Positions 15,362-23,722 are shown, counted from the first letter of the stretch. The stretch is DNA of 64,000 bases from Pseudoramibacter faecis (GCF_036289405.1 NZ_JAYFFI010000001.1:434001-498000); one strand, 5' to 3'. Translations and numbers: made by a program. The notes: generated by a model from the letters alone, not told the origin.

Positions 15362-16138
15362 TCATGCGTTCGCCGCGGCGTAGGCCGCGTCGTCCACCGC
15401 CTCGCACCATTCGTTGGCCGTTTCCTCGCCCGGCACCTCGATGGCGATGTGGGCCATCCAGCTGTCTGCTGCCGCGCCGTGCCAGTGCTTGACCTCCGGC
15501 GGGATGTTGACGATCTTGCCGGGGGTCAGTTTGACGGCATCCTTCCCCGCTTCCTGATAAAAACCGCGGCCGCCGATGCAGATGAGCATTTGCCCGTCGC
15601 CGGATTTCGCGTGATGGATGTGCCAGTGGTTGCGGCAGCCCGGCTCGAAGGTGACGTTAAACACCGGGATCGGCGCGAGGGTCAGCGGCGCGAGGTAGCT
15701 CTGCCCGGTGAAGTATTGGGCAAAGCCGTCGTTGGGCTCGCCGATGGGCAAAAAGATCTCCCGCTGGAAAGCGGCCTTCCCATCCGCCGCATCATTCTCC
15801 GCCGGCCAGACCTCCTTCGCCTGATTAAAGGCCGCCCAGGCCTTGGGCCAGCCAGCATAAAACGCCGTGTGGGTGATCGCCGCGGCGACGGCCTCCTGGG
15901 TGACGCCGGCCCGCTTCGCATTTTGCAGATGATATTGCAGCGAACTGTCGGTGATGCCCGAGGCGACGAGCGCCACCACGGTGATCAGGCAGCGGGTTTT
16001 ATGATCCAAAGCGGCGTCGTTCCAGTTTTCGCCGAAGAGCACGTCGTCGTTATAATGGGCAAAGGCCGGCGCAAAGGCTCCGAGGGCGTCCCGCCCGGCG
16101 GTCTGCACAATTTTTTCCGATTGATTTTGTTGATGCAT
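15362..16138 (-). CDS. Carboxymuconolactone decarboxylase-like/cupin fusion
   Basis: A 258-residue two-domain protein. Residues 1-110 form an AhpD/carboxymuconolactone-decarboxylase-like domain (DHKTRCLITVVALVASG, LQYHLQNAKRAGVTQEAV). Residues 125-250 form a cupin with the metal-binding His set (NHWHIHHAKSGDGQM, VKHWHGAAADS). Such fusions sit next to flavodoxin and aldo/keto reductase genes in many Firmicutes and may handle quinone-like or electrophilic compounds. The CMD domain lacks a CxxC, so peroxidase activity is unlikely. The start at 16138 is set by GGAGGG. Confidence 0.9.
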   Translation of the reverse strand: MHQQNQSEKIVQTAGRDALGAFAPAFAHYNDDVLFGENWNDAALDHKTRCLITVVALVASGITDSSLQYHLQNAKRAGVTQEAVAAAITHTAFYAGWPKAWAAFNQAKEVWPAENDAADGKAAFQREIFLPIGEPNDGFAQYFTGQSYLAPLTLAPIPVFNVTFEPGCRNHWHIHHAKSGDGQMLICIGGRGFYQEAGKDAVKLTPGKIVNIPPEVKHWHGAAADSWMAHIAIEVPGEETANEWCEAVDDAAYAAANA

Positions 16139-16190
16139 GCTTTCCCTCCTGATTGAATTCTGCTTGAATCCTGACTGAATCCGCATCGGC

Positions 16191-16361
16191 TCAGGCGCGG
16201 GCAAAGGTGAGCGCCCCCGGCACCCGGCCGGCCAGCCGCGCGGGCTCACCGCGCATCGTCACCGTGAAAGGCAACCGTCGGCCGAAATCTCGGGCCGCTG
16301 CCGAATCGCCAAGAACCGCCCGCAGGGTGATCTCTCCGGCGCTGATCGCGATCGTCGTCAC
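16191..16361 (-). CDS. Short cyclophilin-like fold protein, probably truncated
   Basis: A GTG-start ORF of 56 residues after AAGGGAGG. The pattern ITLRAVLGDSAAARDFGRR followed by LPFTVTM resembles the N-terminal half of cyclophilin-like fold proteins of about 110-150 residues that often sit in this kind of operon. The rest of that fold is absent, so the gene is probably truncated. It heads the minus-strand redox operon under the TetR-side control region. Confidence 0.55.
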   Translation of the reverse strand: MTTIAISAGEITLRAVLGDSAAARDFGRRLPFTVTMRGEPARLAGRVPGALTFARA

Positions 16362-16449
16362 CGCGCGCCTCCCTTCACACGCGCGCTGTCCGCGCGTTGC
16401 TTTTTTGATCTGCCTTCATTATAATAGCGATAATTCCCAAATACCATGA

Positions 16450-16495
16450 CCAGTTTTTAGCCGCCGGGGTTTATGCCACGGATTTTAAAAACTGG
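16450..16495. promoter_or_regulatory. Widely spaced inverted repeat, candidate TetR operator
   Basis: CCAGTTTTTA and TAAAAACTGG are exact inverted 10-mers separated by 26 bases, lying between the divergent redox operon and the tetR gene. A TATAAT for the minus-strand operon lies at about 16420. The TetR protein could bind the pair to control both directions. Confidence 0.6.
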
Positions 16496-16515
16496 ACACT
16501 TTTCAGGAGGCTGCC

Positions 16516-17085
16516 ATGCCGGAAACCACCGCCCGCGATCTGCGGGTTCAAAAGACGCTCGCCGCCATTCGCGGCGCGATCAAGGCGATGATCCTCGAAA
16601 TGGATCCCGCCGCCATCACCGTCAAGGCGCTCGCCGAGCGCGCCCAAATTCACCGTAAGACCTTTTATCTGCACTACACCTGCATCGAGGCGCTCTTCGA
16701 GGATCTGCTCCTCGGTCTGGCCGAGGATTATTACGCCGCCATCGACACCCTGCCGCCGGACGCTCCCTTCGCCGAGGTCAACCGGGTGTTTTTCACCTTC
16801 ATGGCCCGCCGGGAGCCTTATGTGGAGAAAATGGTCTGCACCCCGGCCTACCAAGCCTTTACCGACCGGCTGTTCGCCGCGACCCGGGAGCACAACCGCG
16901 CCCGGCACAATCCCTACGCCGCCTATCCCGAGGACGAGCAGCATTTGATCAACACCTATTTGTGCATCGGCTCCCTCAACCTTTACCGCCAGTGGGTGGC
17001 CGACGGCAAGCGCGTTCCCCTCGAGCGGCTGATCGCGCTCTCGGGGCAGCTCTTCTGCGACGGCATCAACGCGATTCGCCGATAA
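16516..17085 (+). CDS. TetR/AcrR-family transcriptional regulator
   Basis: A 189-residue regulator. The HTH at residues 12-55 includes AITVKALAERAQIHRKTFYLHY, the classic TetR motif. The C-terminal ligand domain is of the TetR_C type common in Firmicutes (YCIGSLNLYRQWVADGKRVPLERL pattern, split in sequence). The start is set by AGGAGG. It diverges from the flavodoxin/reductase operon and most likely represses it until an inducer binds. Confidence 0.92.
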   Translation: MPETTARDLRVQKTLAAIRGAIKAMILEMDPAAITVKALAERAQIHRKTFYLHYTCIEALFEDLLLGLAEDYYAAIDTLPPDAPFAEVNRVFFTFMARREPYVEKMVCTPAYQAFTDRLFAATREHNRARHNPYAAYPEDEQHLINTYLCIGSLNLYRQWVADGKRVPLERLIALSGQLFCDGINAIRR

Positions 17086-17091
17086 CCAACC

Positions 17092-17117
17092 AAAAATCCC
17101 CGGCAATGCCGGGGCTT
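17092..17117. terminator. Bidirectional terminator after tetR
   Basis: Stem CCCCGGC/GCCGGGG with a three-base loop. T run on the minus strand is stronger (TTTTT) than on the plus strand (CTTTG). It separates tetR from the convergent Cys-rich gene. Confidence 0.8.
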
Positions 17118-17122
17118 TGATG

Positions 17123-17364
17123 TCAGTCCTCCGTTTTGGGCGCGCCTGCAGCACCGCCCGGGCAAAATCGATATAATGATAGGCTGGGCGCTTTCGGGGA
17201 CCGACGGCGGCGTTAGAAAAACAGCTGGGAATCTCTTCTTCGAGCAGGTTCTTCGCGATACAGAGCGTGCAGCCCCGAGCGTGATTGGCGGGATGGTGCG
17301 GGCAGCCCCGATCGCTGCAGGTGCAAAAAGCCGCCTTGTGTTTGGCCGCCAGTGATGCATTCAT
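17123..17364 (-). CDS. Small Cys/His-rich putative metal-binding protein, possibly frameshifted at its end
   Basis: It starts at an ATG after AGAGGAAA and encodes FCTCSDRGCPHHPANHARGCTLCIAKN followed (from residue 40) by LLEEEIPSCFSNAA: a cluster of Cys and His typical of small zinc proteins, reminiscent of DUF6485-like cytosolic proteins of 65-80 residues. The open frame runs on antisense through tetR to 16471, which cannot be real given the terminator. A two-base slip in the GCGCGC tract at about 17140 would give the ending APKTED and a stop at 17123. I set the end there; the exact 3' end is uncertain. Confidence 0.55.
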
Positions 17365-17444
17365 GGTTTTCCTCTTTCTTTTAATCCTGGGCGCAGGAGC
17401 CGAACCGCAGGCTCTTTTGAAGGGGCGCCCGGCCCATCGCCACA

Positions 17445-17470
17445 GTCCGGCCCATCCGCCGGACTTTTTT
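17445..17470 (+). terminator. Plus-facing hairpin overlapping the GNAT stop
   Basis: Stem GTCCGGC/GCCGGAC followed by six T on the plus strand. No plus-strand gene ends here; on the minus strand the hairpin follows the GNAT stop but lacks a T run. Confidence 0.55.
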
Positions 17471-18090
17471 CATGCGTTAACGGCCGCGGCCAAAGCCGCC
17501 GCCACCGTCTCGGCGGGCAGCTTGTCAAAGGGGATCGGCGGCGGCATGGGTGTCCGGTGTTCGCCGATGATCTTTTCCATCCAGATCATGTCGTACCAAC
17601 GGGCAAATTTATAGCCGCATCGGCGAAAGGTCCCCGTCGGCCGATAGCCCAGATGCGCGTGGAAGGCCGCGCTGGCATCGGTGAGATAAGGATCGTCCGC
17701 CTCGGCGGGCATCCCGATGCAGGCGTAGAGATTGGCGATGCCCTGGCCCCGGCTGAGAGTTTCAAGCGCGGTGTAAAGTCTTCGCCCCCAGCCGCGGCCC
17801 CGGCGGTCGGCCGCGAGATAAATCGAGACCGCCGCCGACCAATCGTAGGCTGCGCGCCCCACAAACGCCCCGGTATAGGCATAGCCGGCGACGCCCCGCG
17901 CGTCCCGGGCCACCAGATAGGGATAGCGCGGCAGGGTGGCCGCGATGCGCCTGCGAAAATCGGCCGCTGCAGGCACCGCCGTTTCGAAGGTCACGGCCGT
18001 GTTTTGCACATAGGGCGCGTAAACCGCGAGCAATGCCTCGGCATCCGCCGGGGTCGCCACGCGGATCGCCCGCGTCGTCTCGTCCTTCAT
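17470..18090 (-). CDS. GNAT-family N-acetyltransferase
   Basis: A 206-residue acetyltransferase close to the phosphinothricin acetyltransferase (Pat/YncA) group. IRVATPADAEALLAVYAPYV, TAVTFET and the acetyl-CoA loop YLAADRRGRGWGRRLY are diagnostic; GYRPTGTFRRCGYKFARWYD is the usual C-terminal part. It acetylates an amino group on a small molecule, possibly methionine derivatives. Its ATG overlaps the stop of the upstream membrane protein gene (ATGA). Confidence 0.9.
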   Translation of the reverse strand: MKDETTRAIRVATPADAEALLAVYAPYVQNTAVTFETAVPAAADFRRRIAATLPRYPYLVARDARGVAGYAYTGAFVGRAAYDWSAAVSIYLAADRRGRGWGRRLYTALETLSRGQGIANLYACIGMPAEADDPYLTDASAAFHAHLGYRPTGTFRRCGYKFARWYDMIWMEKIIGEHRTPMPPPIPFDKLPAETVAAALAAAVNA

Positions 18091-18929
18091 CGGCCATCTC
18101 TCCCTTTATCGGCCGCTTCCCGGCGTCGCATCGCTTCCCGCAGCTTCTCGCCCAAATTGAGCTCCGGCCGCCGGGGCTTAAAGCTGTGGATGCGGCTTAA
18201 GGTATGACGCTGGCCCCAGCTGAGTCTTGCCGCGCTGTGCGTCACCATTGCCTGCAGCCGGGCTTCGCCGCTTTTCACGCGGGCCTCGAGGGCTGCCCGC
18301 CTTTCCAAACCGGCATTTTCCAGGCGCGCCGGCACGCGGCTGACCGTTTCATAGGTTTCCTGCGCCCGCGCATTAAATTCGCGGTGGATGCGCGTCATAT
18401 CGTCGATGAGTGCCGAGAGGCTCGCCTCGGTCAAGGCGACATCCGCGCCGAAAAGCAAGGCAAAGCCGATGGCAAGCCCTTCATAAACTATCGGCGGAAT
18501 CGCGCCGTGAAGACCCGACGTCCAGGGCAGCAGATAACGCACCACCACGATCCCCGCCAGCCCAAAGCCCAGGCTCACCGGCAGGCAGATCCGCCCCTTC
18601 AGGTTGAAAGGCAGCCGGCTGTAGTCCCACCACCGCGCGTGGAAGCGGCGCTCCAGCACCCAGGAGGTGGCGTATTCCGCGACGGCGCTGCCCGCGGCGC
18701 AGATGATAAAAATCTGCCACAGCGGCGCCGGTCTCGAATTGATCCGGGAAAGCCCGCCGAACACCAGACTCGCCGTCACCACACAGCCGCCGTAAATCGG
18801 GCACACCGGCCCGAAGAGAAAGCCCCGGTCCTGCCAGTGGCGCTCGCTGATGGTGCAGTAGACGAATTCCCAAACCCATCCTAAAAAGCTGAAAAAAATA
18901 AATTCGACAAAATATTGTGAAATCGGCAT
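18087..18929 (-). CDS. CmpB-like (ABC-transporter type IV) membrane protein
   Basis: A 280-residue protein of the ABC_trans_CmpB family. SQYFVEFIFFSFLGWVWEFVY and RGFLFGPVCPIYG are the family signatures in the first two helices. About five helices fill residues 5-165, then a long charged helical tail rich in Glu/Arg, likely coiled coil. The function is not established. The start MPISQYF was chosen by family N-terminus; the GGAG site is 13 bases upstream, which is longer than usual. Confidence 0.85.
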   Translation of the reverse strand: MPISQYFVEFIFFSFLGWVWEFVYCTISERHWQDRGFLFGPVCPIYGGCVVTASLVFGGLSRINSRPAPLWQIFIICAAGSAVAEYATSWVLERRFHARWWDYSRLPFNLKGRICLPVSLGFGLAGIVVVRYLLPWTSGLHGAIPPIVYEGLAIGFALLFGADVALTEASLSALIDDMTRIHREFNARAQETYETVSRVPARLENAGLERRAALEARVKSGEARLQAMVTHSAARLSWGQRHTLSRIHSFKPRRPELNLGEKLREAMRRREAADKGRDGR

Positions 18930-19069
18930 CTCGTTATGGTTTCTCCTCGTTGTCCTGCATGAGGCCAGGAACAGCCCCATCTTTCATGTCCCGCACCAAT
19001 GTCAGGGCCATCGGCATCCCGATATGCGTGCGCTTCGTTCATCACCGACCGCCGCGGAAAACGGATGGA

Positions 19070-19894
19070 TCAGGGCTCCGCTTCATACGTTAAAACATAC
19101 GTCGTGTGATCCGGGCAGGCGATGCCGGGATCGGCCGAAGCAAAATGTCCGCGCAGGCCGGCTTCTTTTGCCGCCAGTTCAAAATGGCACAGGGCGATGC
19201 CCAGATCCACTTGCTGAATATCCAGAGCCGCCTCCTTGGAAATCCGCCGGGAACGGCACTCATAAAAATGAACGCGCTGTCCGTCGATCACAACGCGCCA
19301 GGGCTGTTTATTGACGGCCGACGGGGCCAGCCGCACCATCTCAAGCGGATCGGCCCAATTCCCCGCCGCATCCGGAGCCAAGGGGCTCGCAAAATCGCCG
19401 ACGAAAAACAGCCGTTCAAAGGGCAGGCGCGTGTCGGCTTTCACAGCCCTGCGCATGGCCCGCTCCCGGATCGAGCGCTTGGCCGCATAGCCCACCGGGC
19501 TCGCCGCCGGCATCATCTCGTCGCCCTGAAGCGCCATGGCCGCCTCGAAAGCCGGCCGATCGAGGGTGCCCGCGATCCACACCGTGCCCAGCCCCAGCGC
19601 CACCGCGCTCAAAAGCAGATGCTCAAAGCTGTAGCCATAGGCCGCCGCCGCGAGGGGCTGCGTTTTGACCTTGCCGGCCAGATAGGTCCTGGCTCCCGCA
19701 ATCACCGGGCTGCTCAGCCTGTCGGACTCGGCATCAAGCCATCGAAAGGTCACCGGAGTCGTCAGCAGCCGGGGCGTCCCGGCCATAGCGCGTTCGAGCT
19801 CCGCCCGATGTGCCGGGCTCAAATCCCTCCCGTCAAAGGTGCGCACGCTCTTGCGCGCGCGGATCACGTCCGTCCATCGTTTATTTTCCGTCAT
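19070..19894 (-). CDS. Nitroreductase, TM1586 type
   Basis: A 274-residue double nitroreductase-like protein: RWTDVIRARKSVRTFDGRDL at the start, GTVWIAGT in the middle, and LAPSAVNKQPWRVVIDG near the FMN-binding part. This is the TM1586-type family, about 250-280 residues, found in anaerobes. It probably binds FMN and reduces nitro or flavin-like compounds. Start is ATG 19894 after GAGG; the first codon of the longer frame is TTG. Confidence 0.88.
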   Translation of the reverse strand: MTENKRWTDVIRARKSVRTFDGRDLSPAHRAELERAMAGTPRLLTTPVTFRWLDAESDRLSSPVIAGARTYLAGKVKTQPLAAAAYGYSFEHLLLSAVALGLGTVWIAGTLDRPAFEAAMALQGDEMMPAASPVGYAAKRSIRERAMRRAVKADTRLPFERLFFVGDFASPLAPDAAGNWADPLEMVRLAPSAVNKQPWRVVIDGQRVHFYECRSRRISKEAALDIQQVDLGIALCHFELAAKEAGLRGHFASADPGIACPDHTTYVLTYEAEP

Positions 19895-20029
19895 GTTCAA
19901 CCTCGTTCCTCAATTGATATTTTTGTCATGCCTCCAGTTTATCGATGATTCCCGCTTTTGCCAACCCAAATTTTCAAAAAAGCCGCCGCGCCCCTTGATC
20001 TGTCCCGCGGCCGCCCGAAAACGGGGCAT

Positions 20030-20062
20030 AAAAAAACCGCCTCCGAGCGCTTCGGAAGCGGC
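20030..20062 (-). terminator. Terminator of ribU
   Basis: Long stem GCCGCTTCCGA/TCGGAGGCGGT with seven T on the minus strand. Confidence 0.9.
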
Positions 20063-20081
20063 TCACTTGAAGCCCGGCCCT

Positions 20082-20663
20082 TCAAGCTTTCGCTTTCTGG
20101 TTTTTCTTGCGGTTAAAATCCGCATCGGCAAAACGGGACACGGATTTGTACACCGCAAAGGTCACGATCGCATTGATTCCCGCCTTGATTAAATTGAAGG
20201 GAATGATGACCGGCACCAGCATGGCCGCCACCGCCGCCCGGGGCGTCCCCATGAAGATCGGCGTCATGATCAAATTCCAGGCGCACATCACCGCCGTCAT
20301 CGTCATGATGCCGGCAAGCAGCGCGGCGACGGCCCCCCGGCGGGTGTGGAAACGGCTGTAAATCAGGCCGGCCACGATCACAAAGCTGCCCGTGGCGAAA
20401 AAGTGCATCAGGATGCCGATGATCCCGCTGGACGCCGACACGGTTAATCCCTGCACCACACAGGCCACCGCCGTGATGATGAGTCCGCCCAGTGGCCCGA
20501 ACATAAAGGTCCCGATGAGAATGGGAATATCCGCCGGATCGTATTCCAGAAAGGGCGCCGCCGGAATGATCGGGAAGTGAATCAGGTAGACCAAAAGCAC
20601 CGACATGGCGGCGAGAATGGCCATTTTAACCAAAAAATTTGTTTTGCGACTTTGGGCTGTCAT
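20082..20663 (-). CDS. ribU: Riboflavin ECF transporter S component RibU
   Basis: A 193-residue membrane protein with six helices, including FLEYDPADIPILIGTFMFGP, the signature of RibU, and a short basic tail. It captures riboflavin with nanomolar affinity and works with a shared EcfA/EcfT module encoded elsewhere. The FMN riboswitch directly upstream confirms the substrate. Confidence 0.95.
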   Translation of the reverse strand: MTAQSRKTNFLVKMAILAAMSVLLVYLIHFPIIPAAPFLEYDPADIPILIGTFMFGPLGGLIITAVACVVQGLTVSASSGIIGILMHFFATGSFVIVAGLIYSRFHTRRGAVAALLAGIMTMTAVMCAWNLIMTPIFMGTPRAAVAAMLVPVIIPFNLIKAGINAIVTFAVYKSVSRFADADFNRKKNQKAKA

Positions 20664-20708
20664 TGGATCCTCCTGTTGTCTGTCTCGAAGCGCAGAAAAA
20701 CCCGCTCA

Positions 20709-20737
20709 CAAAAAAGCCCCGGCAAAAACCAGGGCAT
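20709..20737 (-). terminator. Expression-platform terminator of the FMN riboswitch
   Basis: Stem GCCCTGG/CCGGGGC followed by six T, located 11 bases after the aptamer and 46 bases before ribU. It ends transcription when FMN is bound. Confidence 0.88.
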
Positions 20738-20747
20738 GGGAAACAAG

Positions 20748-20880
20748 GTCGTGCACCGTTTCTTTCATCCGGACTATACCGTCGGTTTCGGATTCACACC
20801 GAATCAGCTGGGAGCCGAAGCCCCGGCGCGCAGACTCGCTTTCGCATCACTGCCGGTGGGGAATCGCACCCCGCCCTGAA
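20748..20880 (-). promoter_or_regulatory. FMN riboswitch (RFN element)
   Basis: On the minus strand the conserved blocks GGGCGGGGTGCGATTCCCCA, CCGGCAGT, CCCAGCTGATTCGGTGTGAA and CCGACGGTATAGTCCGGATG occur in order with their paired partners. This is the RFN aptamer and it controls ribU. Confidence 0.97.
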
Positions 20881-20904
20881 ACAGACTGATATTTGATTGG
20901 TTTC

Positions 20905-20933
20905 AGTATAGTCATTTTCAAGGCTTTTGTCAA
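20905..20933 (-). promoter_or_regulatory. Promoter of the FMN riboswitch-ribU unit
   Basis: TTGACA, 17-base spacer, TATACT on the minus strand; transcription would begin just upstream of the aptamer. Confidence 0.85.
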
Positions 20934-20955
20934 CACCGCGCTGCGCGTCTGCGCG

Positions 20956-21393
20956 TCAGCGATCGAGCAGTTCGTCCTTTTCGAGCAGGATGATGCCCGG
21001 CGCCTCGGCGAGCACCTTGGCCGCGGCGTCGTTGTCGGCATCCATCACCTTGAGCACGATCACCGCGTTCTTGGTGTTCTTCGGCAAAAACGAATACGCA
21101 TAGGCGATGCCGATGCCGGCCTCCGCCAGCACGTCGACGATGGCGCTCATGCCGCCGGGGCTGTCGGGCACTTCCGCCGCGAGCACCCGGGTCACGTTGG
21201 CCAGGATGCCGGCGCGCTTCAGCGACGCGAGGCCCGCGTCGGTATCCTGCAAAATCAACCGCAGAATCCCGTAATCCAAGGTTTCCGCGATGGTCAGCGA
21301 GCGGATGTTCACCTCGGCCCGGGCCAAAACCCGCAGCACCTTGCCGAGCTGGCCGGCCTGATTTTCCATAAAAACCGAAACTTGTCTGATCAT
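20956..21393 (-). CDS. Tandem ACT-domain protein
   Basis: A 145-residue protein of two ACT domains (residues 1-68 and 72-143). QVSVFMENQAGQLGKVLRVLA and DSPGGMSAIVDVLAEAGI are the paired ligand-binding segments. This family is regularly found just downstream of phenylacetate-CoA ligase and probably senses an amino acid or aryl acid to regulate the enzyme. It starts 12 bases after the paaK stop. Confidence 0.92.
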   Translation of the reverse strand: MIRQVSVFMENQAGQLGKVLRVLARAEVNIRSLTIAETLDYGILRLILQDTDAGLASLKRAGILANVTRVLAAEVPDSPGGMSAIVDVLAEAGIGIAYAYSFLPKNTKNAVIVLKVMDADNDAAAKVLAEAPGIILLEKDELLDR

Positions 21394-21405
21394 TTTGACA
21401 CCTCC

Positions 21406-22707
21406 TCAGATTTTGCGCAGATCGATGACGCGCTTAGCCTTGCCCTCGCTGCGCGCGATGCTCTTGGGCTCCACCAGCGTAATCTTGGACTTGATCTGGA
21501 TGATGGACTTCACCCGGTCGGCGATCTTCGCCTTCATGGCCTCCAACTCGGTAACGGAGTTGATATCGGTGTCTTCTTTGAGTTCCACCTTGATCTCCAG
21601 CGTGTCGAGAGCGCCTTCACGCCGCACGATGAGCTGATAGTGCGGTTCCACGTCGCCGGTGTCGAGCAGGGCCGATTCGATCTGGGTCGGGAAGACATTA
21701 ACCCCGCGGATGACCATCATGTCGTCGGTGCGGCCGGAGAGACGCGCGATGCGGCGGTGGGTGCGCCCGCAGCGGCAGGGCTCGTCGACGATGTGGGTCA
21801 GGTCGTGGGTGCGGTAGCGCAAAAGGGGCATGCCCTCCTTGGCCAGGGTGGTGATCACCAGCTCTCCTTCTTCGCCGTCGGGCACCGGCTCGCCGGTGTT
21901 CGGATCGACGATTTCAAAATAGAAAAAGTCCTCCCAGAAGTGCAGGCCGTCCTGCTCTTCGCACTCAATGGCGACACCCGGCCCGCAGATTTCGCACATG
22001 CCGTAAATATCGAAGGCCTTGATGGCCAGGCTTTCCTCAATGGTTTTGCGCATGTTTTCCGACCAGGGCTCCGCGCCGAAGATCCCAGCTTTAAGTGGCA
22101 GCGCGGCCGTGTCGATGCCCGCGTCCCGGAAGACCTCGCCCAGATAGCTGGCGTAGGAAGGGGTGCAGGTCAGATGGGTGGCCTTGAAATCCTGCATCAG
22201 CATGATCTGGCGGGCAGTGTTCCCGCTGGACATGGGAATCACCGACGCGCCCATGCGCTCGGCGCCGCCGTGGATCCCGATGCCCCCGGTGAACAGGCCG
22301 TAGCCATAGGCGTTGTGGATGACGGCGTGCTCGTCCGCGCCGGCACCAGTAAGCCCGCGGGCCACACATTCGGCCCACATGGCCAGATCGTTGTGGGTAT
22401 AGCCGTCGCAGACGGGCTTGCCCGTCGTCCCGGACGAGGCCTGCACCCGGGCAATCTGCGACAGGGGCTCGGCCAGCATGTCATAGGGATAGCCATTCCG
22501 CAGATCCTCCTTCGTGGTGAAGGGCAGCCGGCGAATGTCTTCCAGACTGTTGATGCTCTCTGGCCCGACGCCCAGCGCCTGCAGCTTTTCCCGATAAAAG
22601 GGCACCCGGGCGTAGACCTTGTCCACCGTCTTCTTCAGCCGGTCCAGCTGCAGCGCCCGGAGCTGCTCCCGGGGCATGCGCTCAAAGGTTTCATTCCAAT
22701 ATTTCAC
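21406..22707 (-). CDS. paaK: Phenylacetate-CoA ligase
   Basis: A 433-residue member of the ANL superfamily. The P-loop motif is SSGTTGKP, then YGMCEICGPG and the C-terminal hinge GRTDDMMVIRGVNVFP. It activates phenylacetate or other aryl acids to CoA thioesters with ATP. In anaerobes it salvages the aryl acids formed from aromatic amino acids. It forms a unit with the ACT protein and is preceded by a strong promoter plus a leader terminator. aroE lies upstream on the same strand. Confidence 0.95.
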   Translation of the reverse strand: MKYWNETFERMPREQLRALQLDRLKKTVDKVYARVPFYREKLQALGVGPESINSLEDIRRLPFTTKEDLRNGYPYDMLAEPLSQIARVQASSGTTGKPVCDGYTHNDLAMWAECVARGLTGAGADEHAVIHNAYGYGLFTGGIGIHGGAERMGASVIPMSSGNTARQIMLMQDFKATHLTCTPSYASYLGEVFRDAGIDTAALPLKAGIFGAEPWSENMRKTIEESLAIKAFDIYGMCEICGPGVAIECEEQDGLHFWEDFFYFEIVDPNTGEPVPDGEEGELVITTLAKEGMPLLRYRTHDLTHIVDEPCRCGRTHRRIARLSGRTDDMMVIRGVNVFPTQIESALLDTGDVEPHYQLIVRREGALDTLEIKVELKEDTDINSVTELEAMKAKIADRVKSIIQIKSKITLVEPKSIARSEGKAKRVIDLRKI

Positions 22708-22760
22708 ACTTTCCTCCTCCGCTGATGCGAACCTGCCGCCAAAAACTGGCGCCTGTCATT

Positions 22761-22792
22761 AAAAAATCCCCGTGACTTCTGCCACAGGGATC
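22761..22792 (-). terminator. Leader terminator ahead of paaK
   Basis: Stem ATCCCTGTG/CACGGGGAT followed by six T on the minus strand, starting only about 15 bases after the predicted start of transcription of the downstream promoter. It can end aroE transcripts and may attenuate paaK. Confidence 0.8.
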
Positions 22793-22812
22793 CCACGCGT
22801 AACATTGTATCC

Positions 22813-22841
22813 ATAATACTTAAAAGTCCGGAAGATGTCAA
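22813..22841 (-). promoter_or_regulatory. Consensus promoter ahead of paaK
   Basis: TTGACA, 17-base spacer, TATTAT on the minus strand, placed between the aroE stop and the leader terminator. Confidence 0.85.
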
Positions 22842-22855
22842 GCCGGCCGGCGGCC

Positions 22856-23722
22856 TTAAACGCCGAAGACCGCCGCCCGGACCGCGGCCACCGGCATCGG
22901 GCGGCCAGTCCACAGGGTGAAGGCTTGGGCGCCCTGCCACAGGAGCATCGCCAGGCCGTCCAGCGTCGGGCAGCCGGCCTCCGCCGCCATGGCGAGCAGC
23001 CGCGTCTGAACCGGGTTATAGACAAAATCCGCCACGACCGGCCGGCGGGCCAGCCAGCGGGCGTCCGGCAGCACGCAGGTCTCGGGGCGGGGCGCCATGC
23101 CCAGCTTCGTCCCGTTGATCACCAGGTCTGCCTCGGCCACCGCCGCGCGGAGCGCCCCGGCGTCATCCAGGGCATAGGCCCGCGCCGCACAGCCGGTCTC
23201 GGCCACAATCGTCTCGGCCAGCACCCGGGCCTTGGCCGCCGTCCGGTTGAAAATCGTGAGCTGCGCCGCCCCGTCAAGGGCAAGCTGCACCGCCACGGCC
23301 CGGGCTGCGCCCCCGGCGCCGAAAAGCGCCACCTGCTTGCCCGCCGGATCGAAGCCGCGGTCGACCAGCGCCGCGGTAAAGCCGGAGCCGTCGGTGATAT
23401 GCCCGATCAGCCGGCCGTCCTGCACCACCACGGTATTCACGGCACCGACGATGCGCGCCGCCGGCGACAGCGCATCACAAAGAGCCGCCATCGCGGTTTT
23501 GTGGGGCATCGTCACGTTCCAGCCCGCGGCCCCCAGGGCCACAAGCCCCGCCGCTGCCGCCGCAAGCTTCTCTGGCGCCACCTCAAAGGCGAGATAGGCC
23601 GCGTTCACACCCGTCGCGGCAAAGGCCGCGTTGTGGATCGCCGGCGACTTTGAGTGGGTCACCGGGCTGCCCAGCAGCCCGATCAGCCGGGTCGCGCCGT
23701 CAATGGCCGGGCGCGCCGCCAT
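22856..23722 (-). CDS. aroE: Shikimate dehydrogenase
   Basis: A 288-residue enzyme that reduces 3-dehydroshikimate with NADPH. LLGSPVTHSKSPAIHN binds shikimate, NVTMPHKT carries the catalytic Lys, and FGAGGAARA is the NADP loop. Other shikimate genes are not adjacent. The ATG at 23722 overlaps the cysE stop by one base (TGATG). Confidence 0.95.
   Translation of the reverse strand: MAARPAIDGATRLIGLLGSPVTHSKSPAIHNAAFAATGVNAAYLAFEVAPEKLAAAAAGLVALGAAGWNVTMPHKTAMAALCDALSPAARIVGAVNTVVVQDGRLIGHITDGSGFTAALVDRGFDPAGKQVALFGAGGAARAVAVQLALDGAAQLTIFNRTAAKARVLAETIVAETGCAARAYALDDAGALRAAVAEADLVINGTKLGMAPRPETCVLPDARWLARRPVVADFVYNPVQTRLLAMAAEAGCPTLDGLAMLLWQGAQAFTLWTGRPMPVAAVRAAVFGV

Noticed and set aside
16471..17122. 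Continuation of the Cys-rich gene antisense through tetR
   Set aside because: It passes a strong terminator and reads the reverse strand of a clear TetR gene.
20893..22725. 610-codon plus-strand ORF opposite the ACT protein and paaK
   Set aside because: Long only because GC-rich genes rarely make stops on the opposite strand. The His/Gly/Val-rich sequence matches no family and it crosses a gene border.
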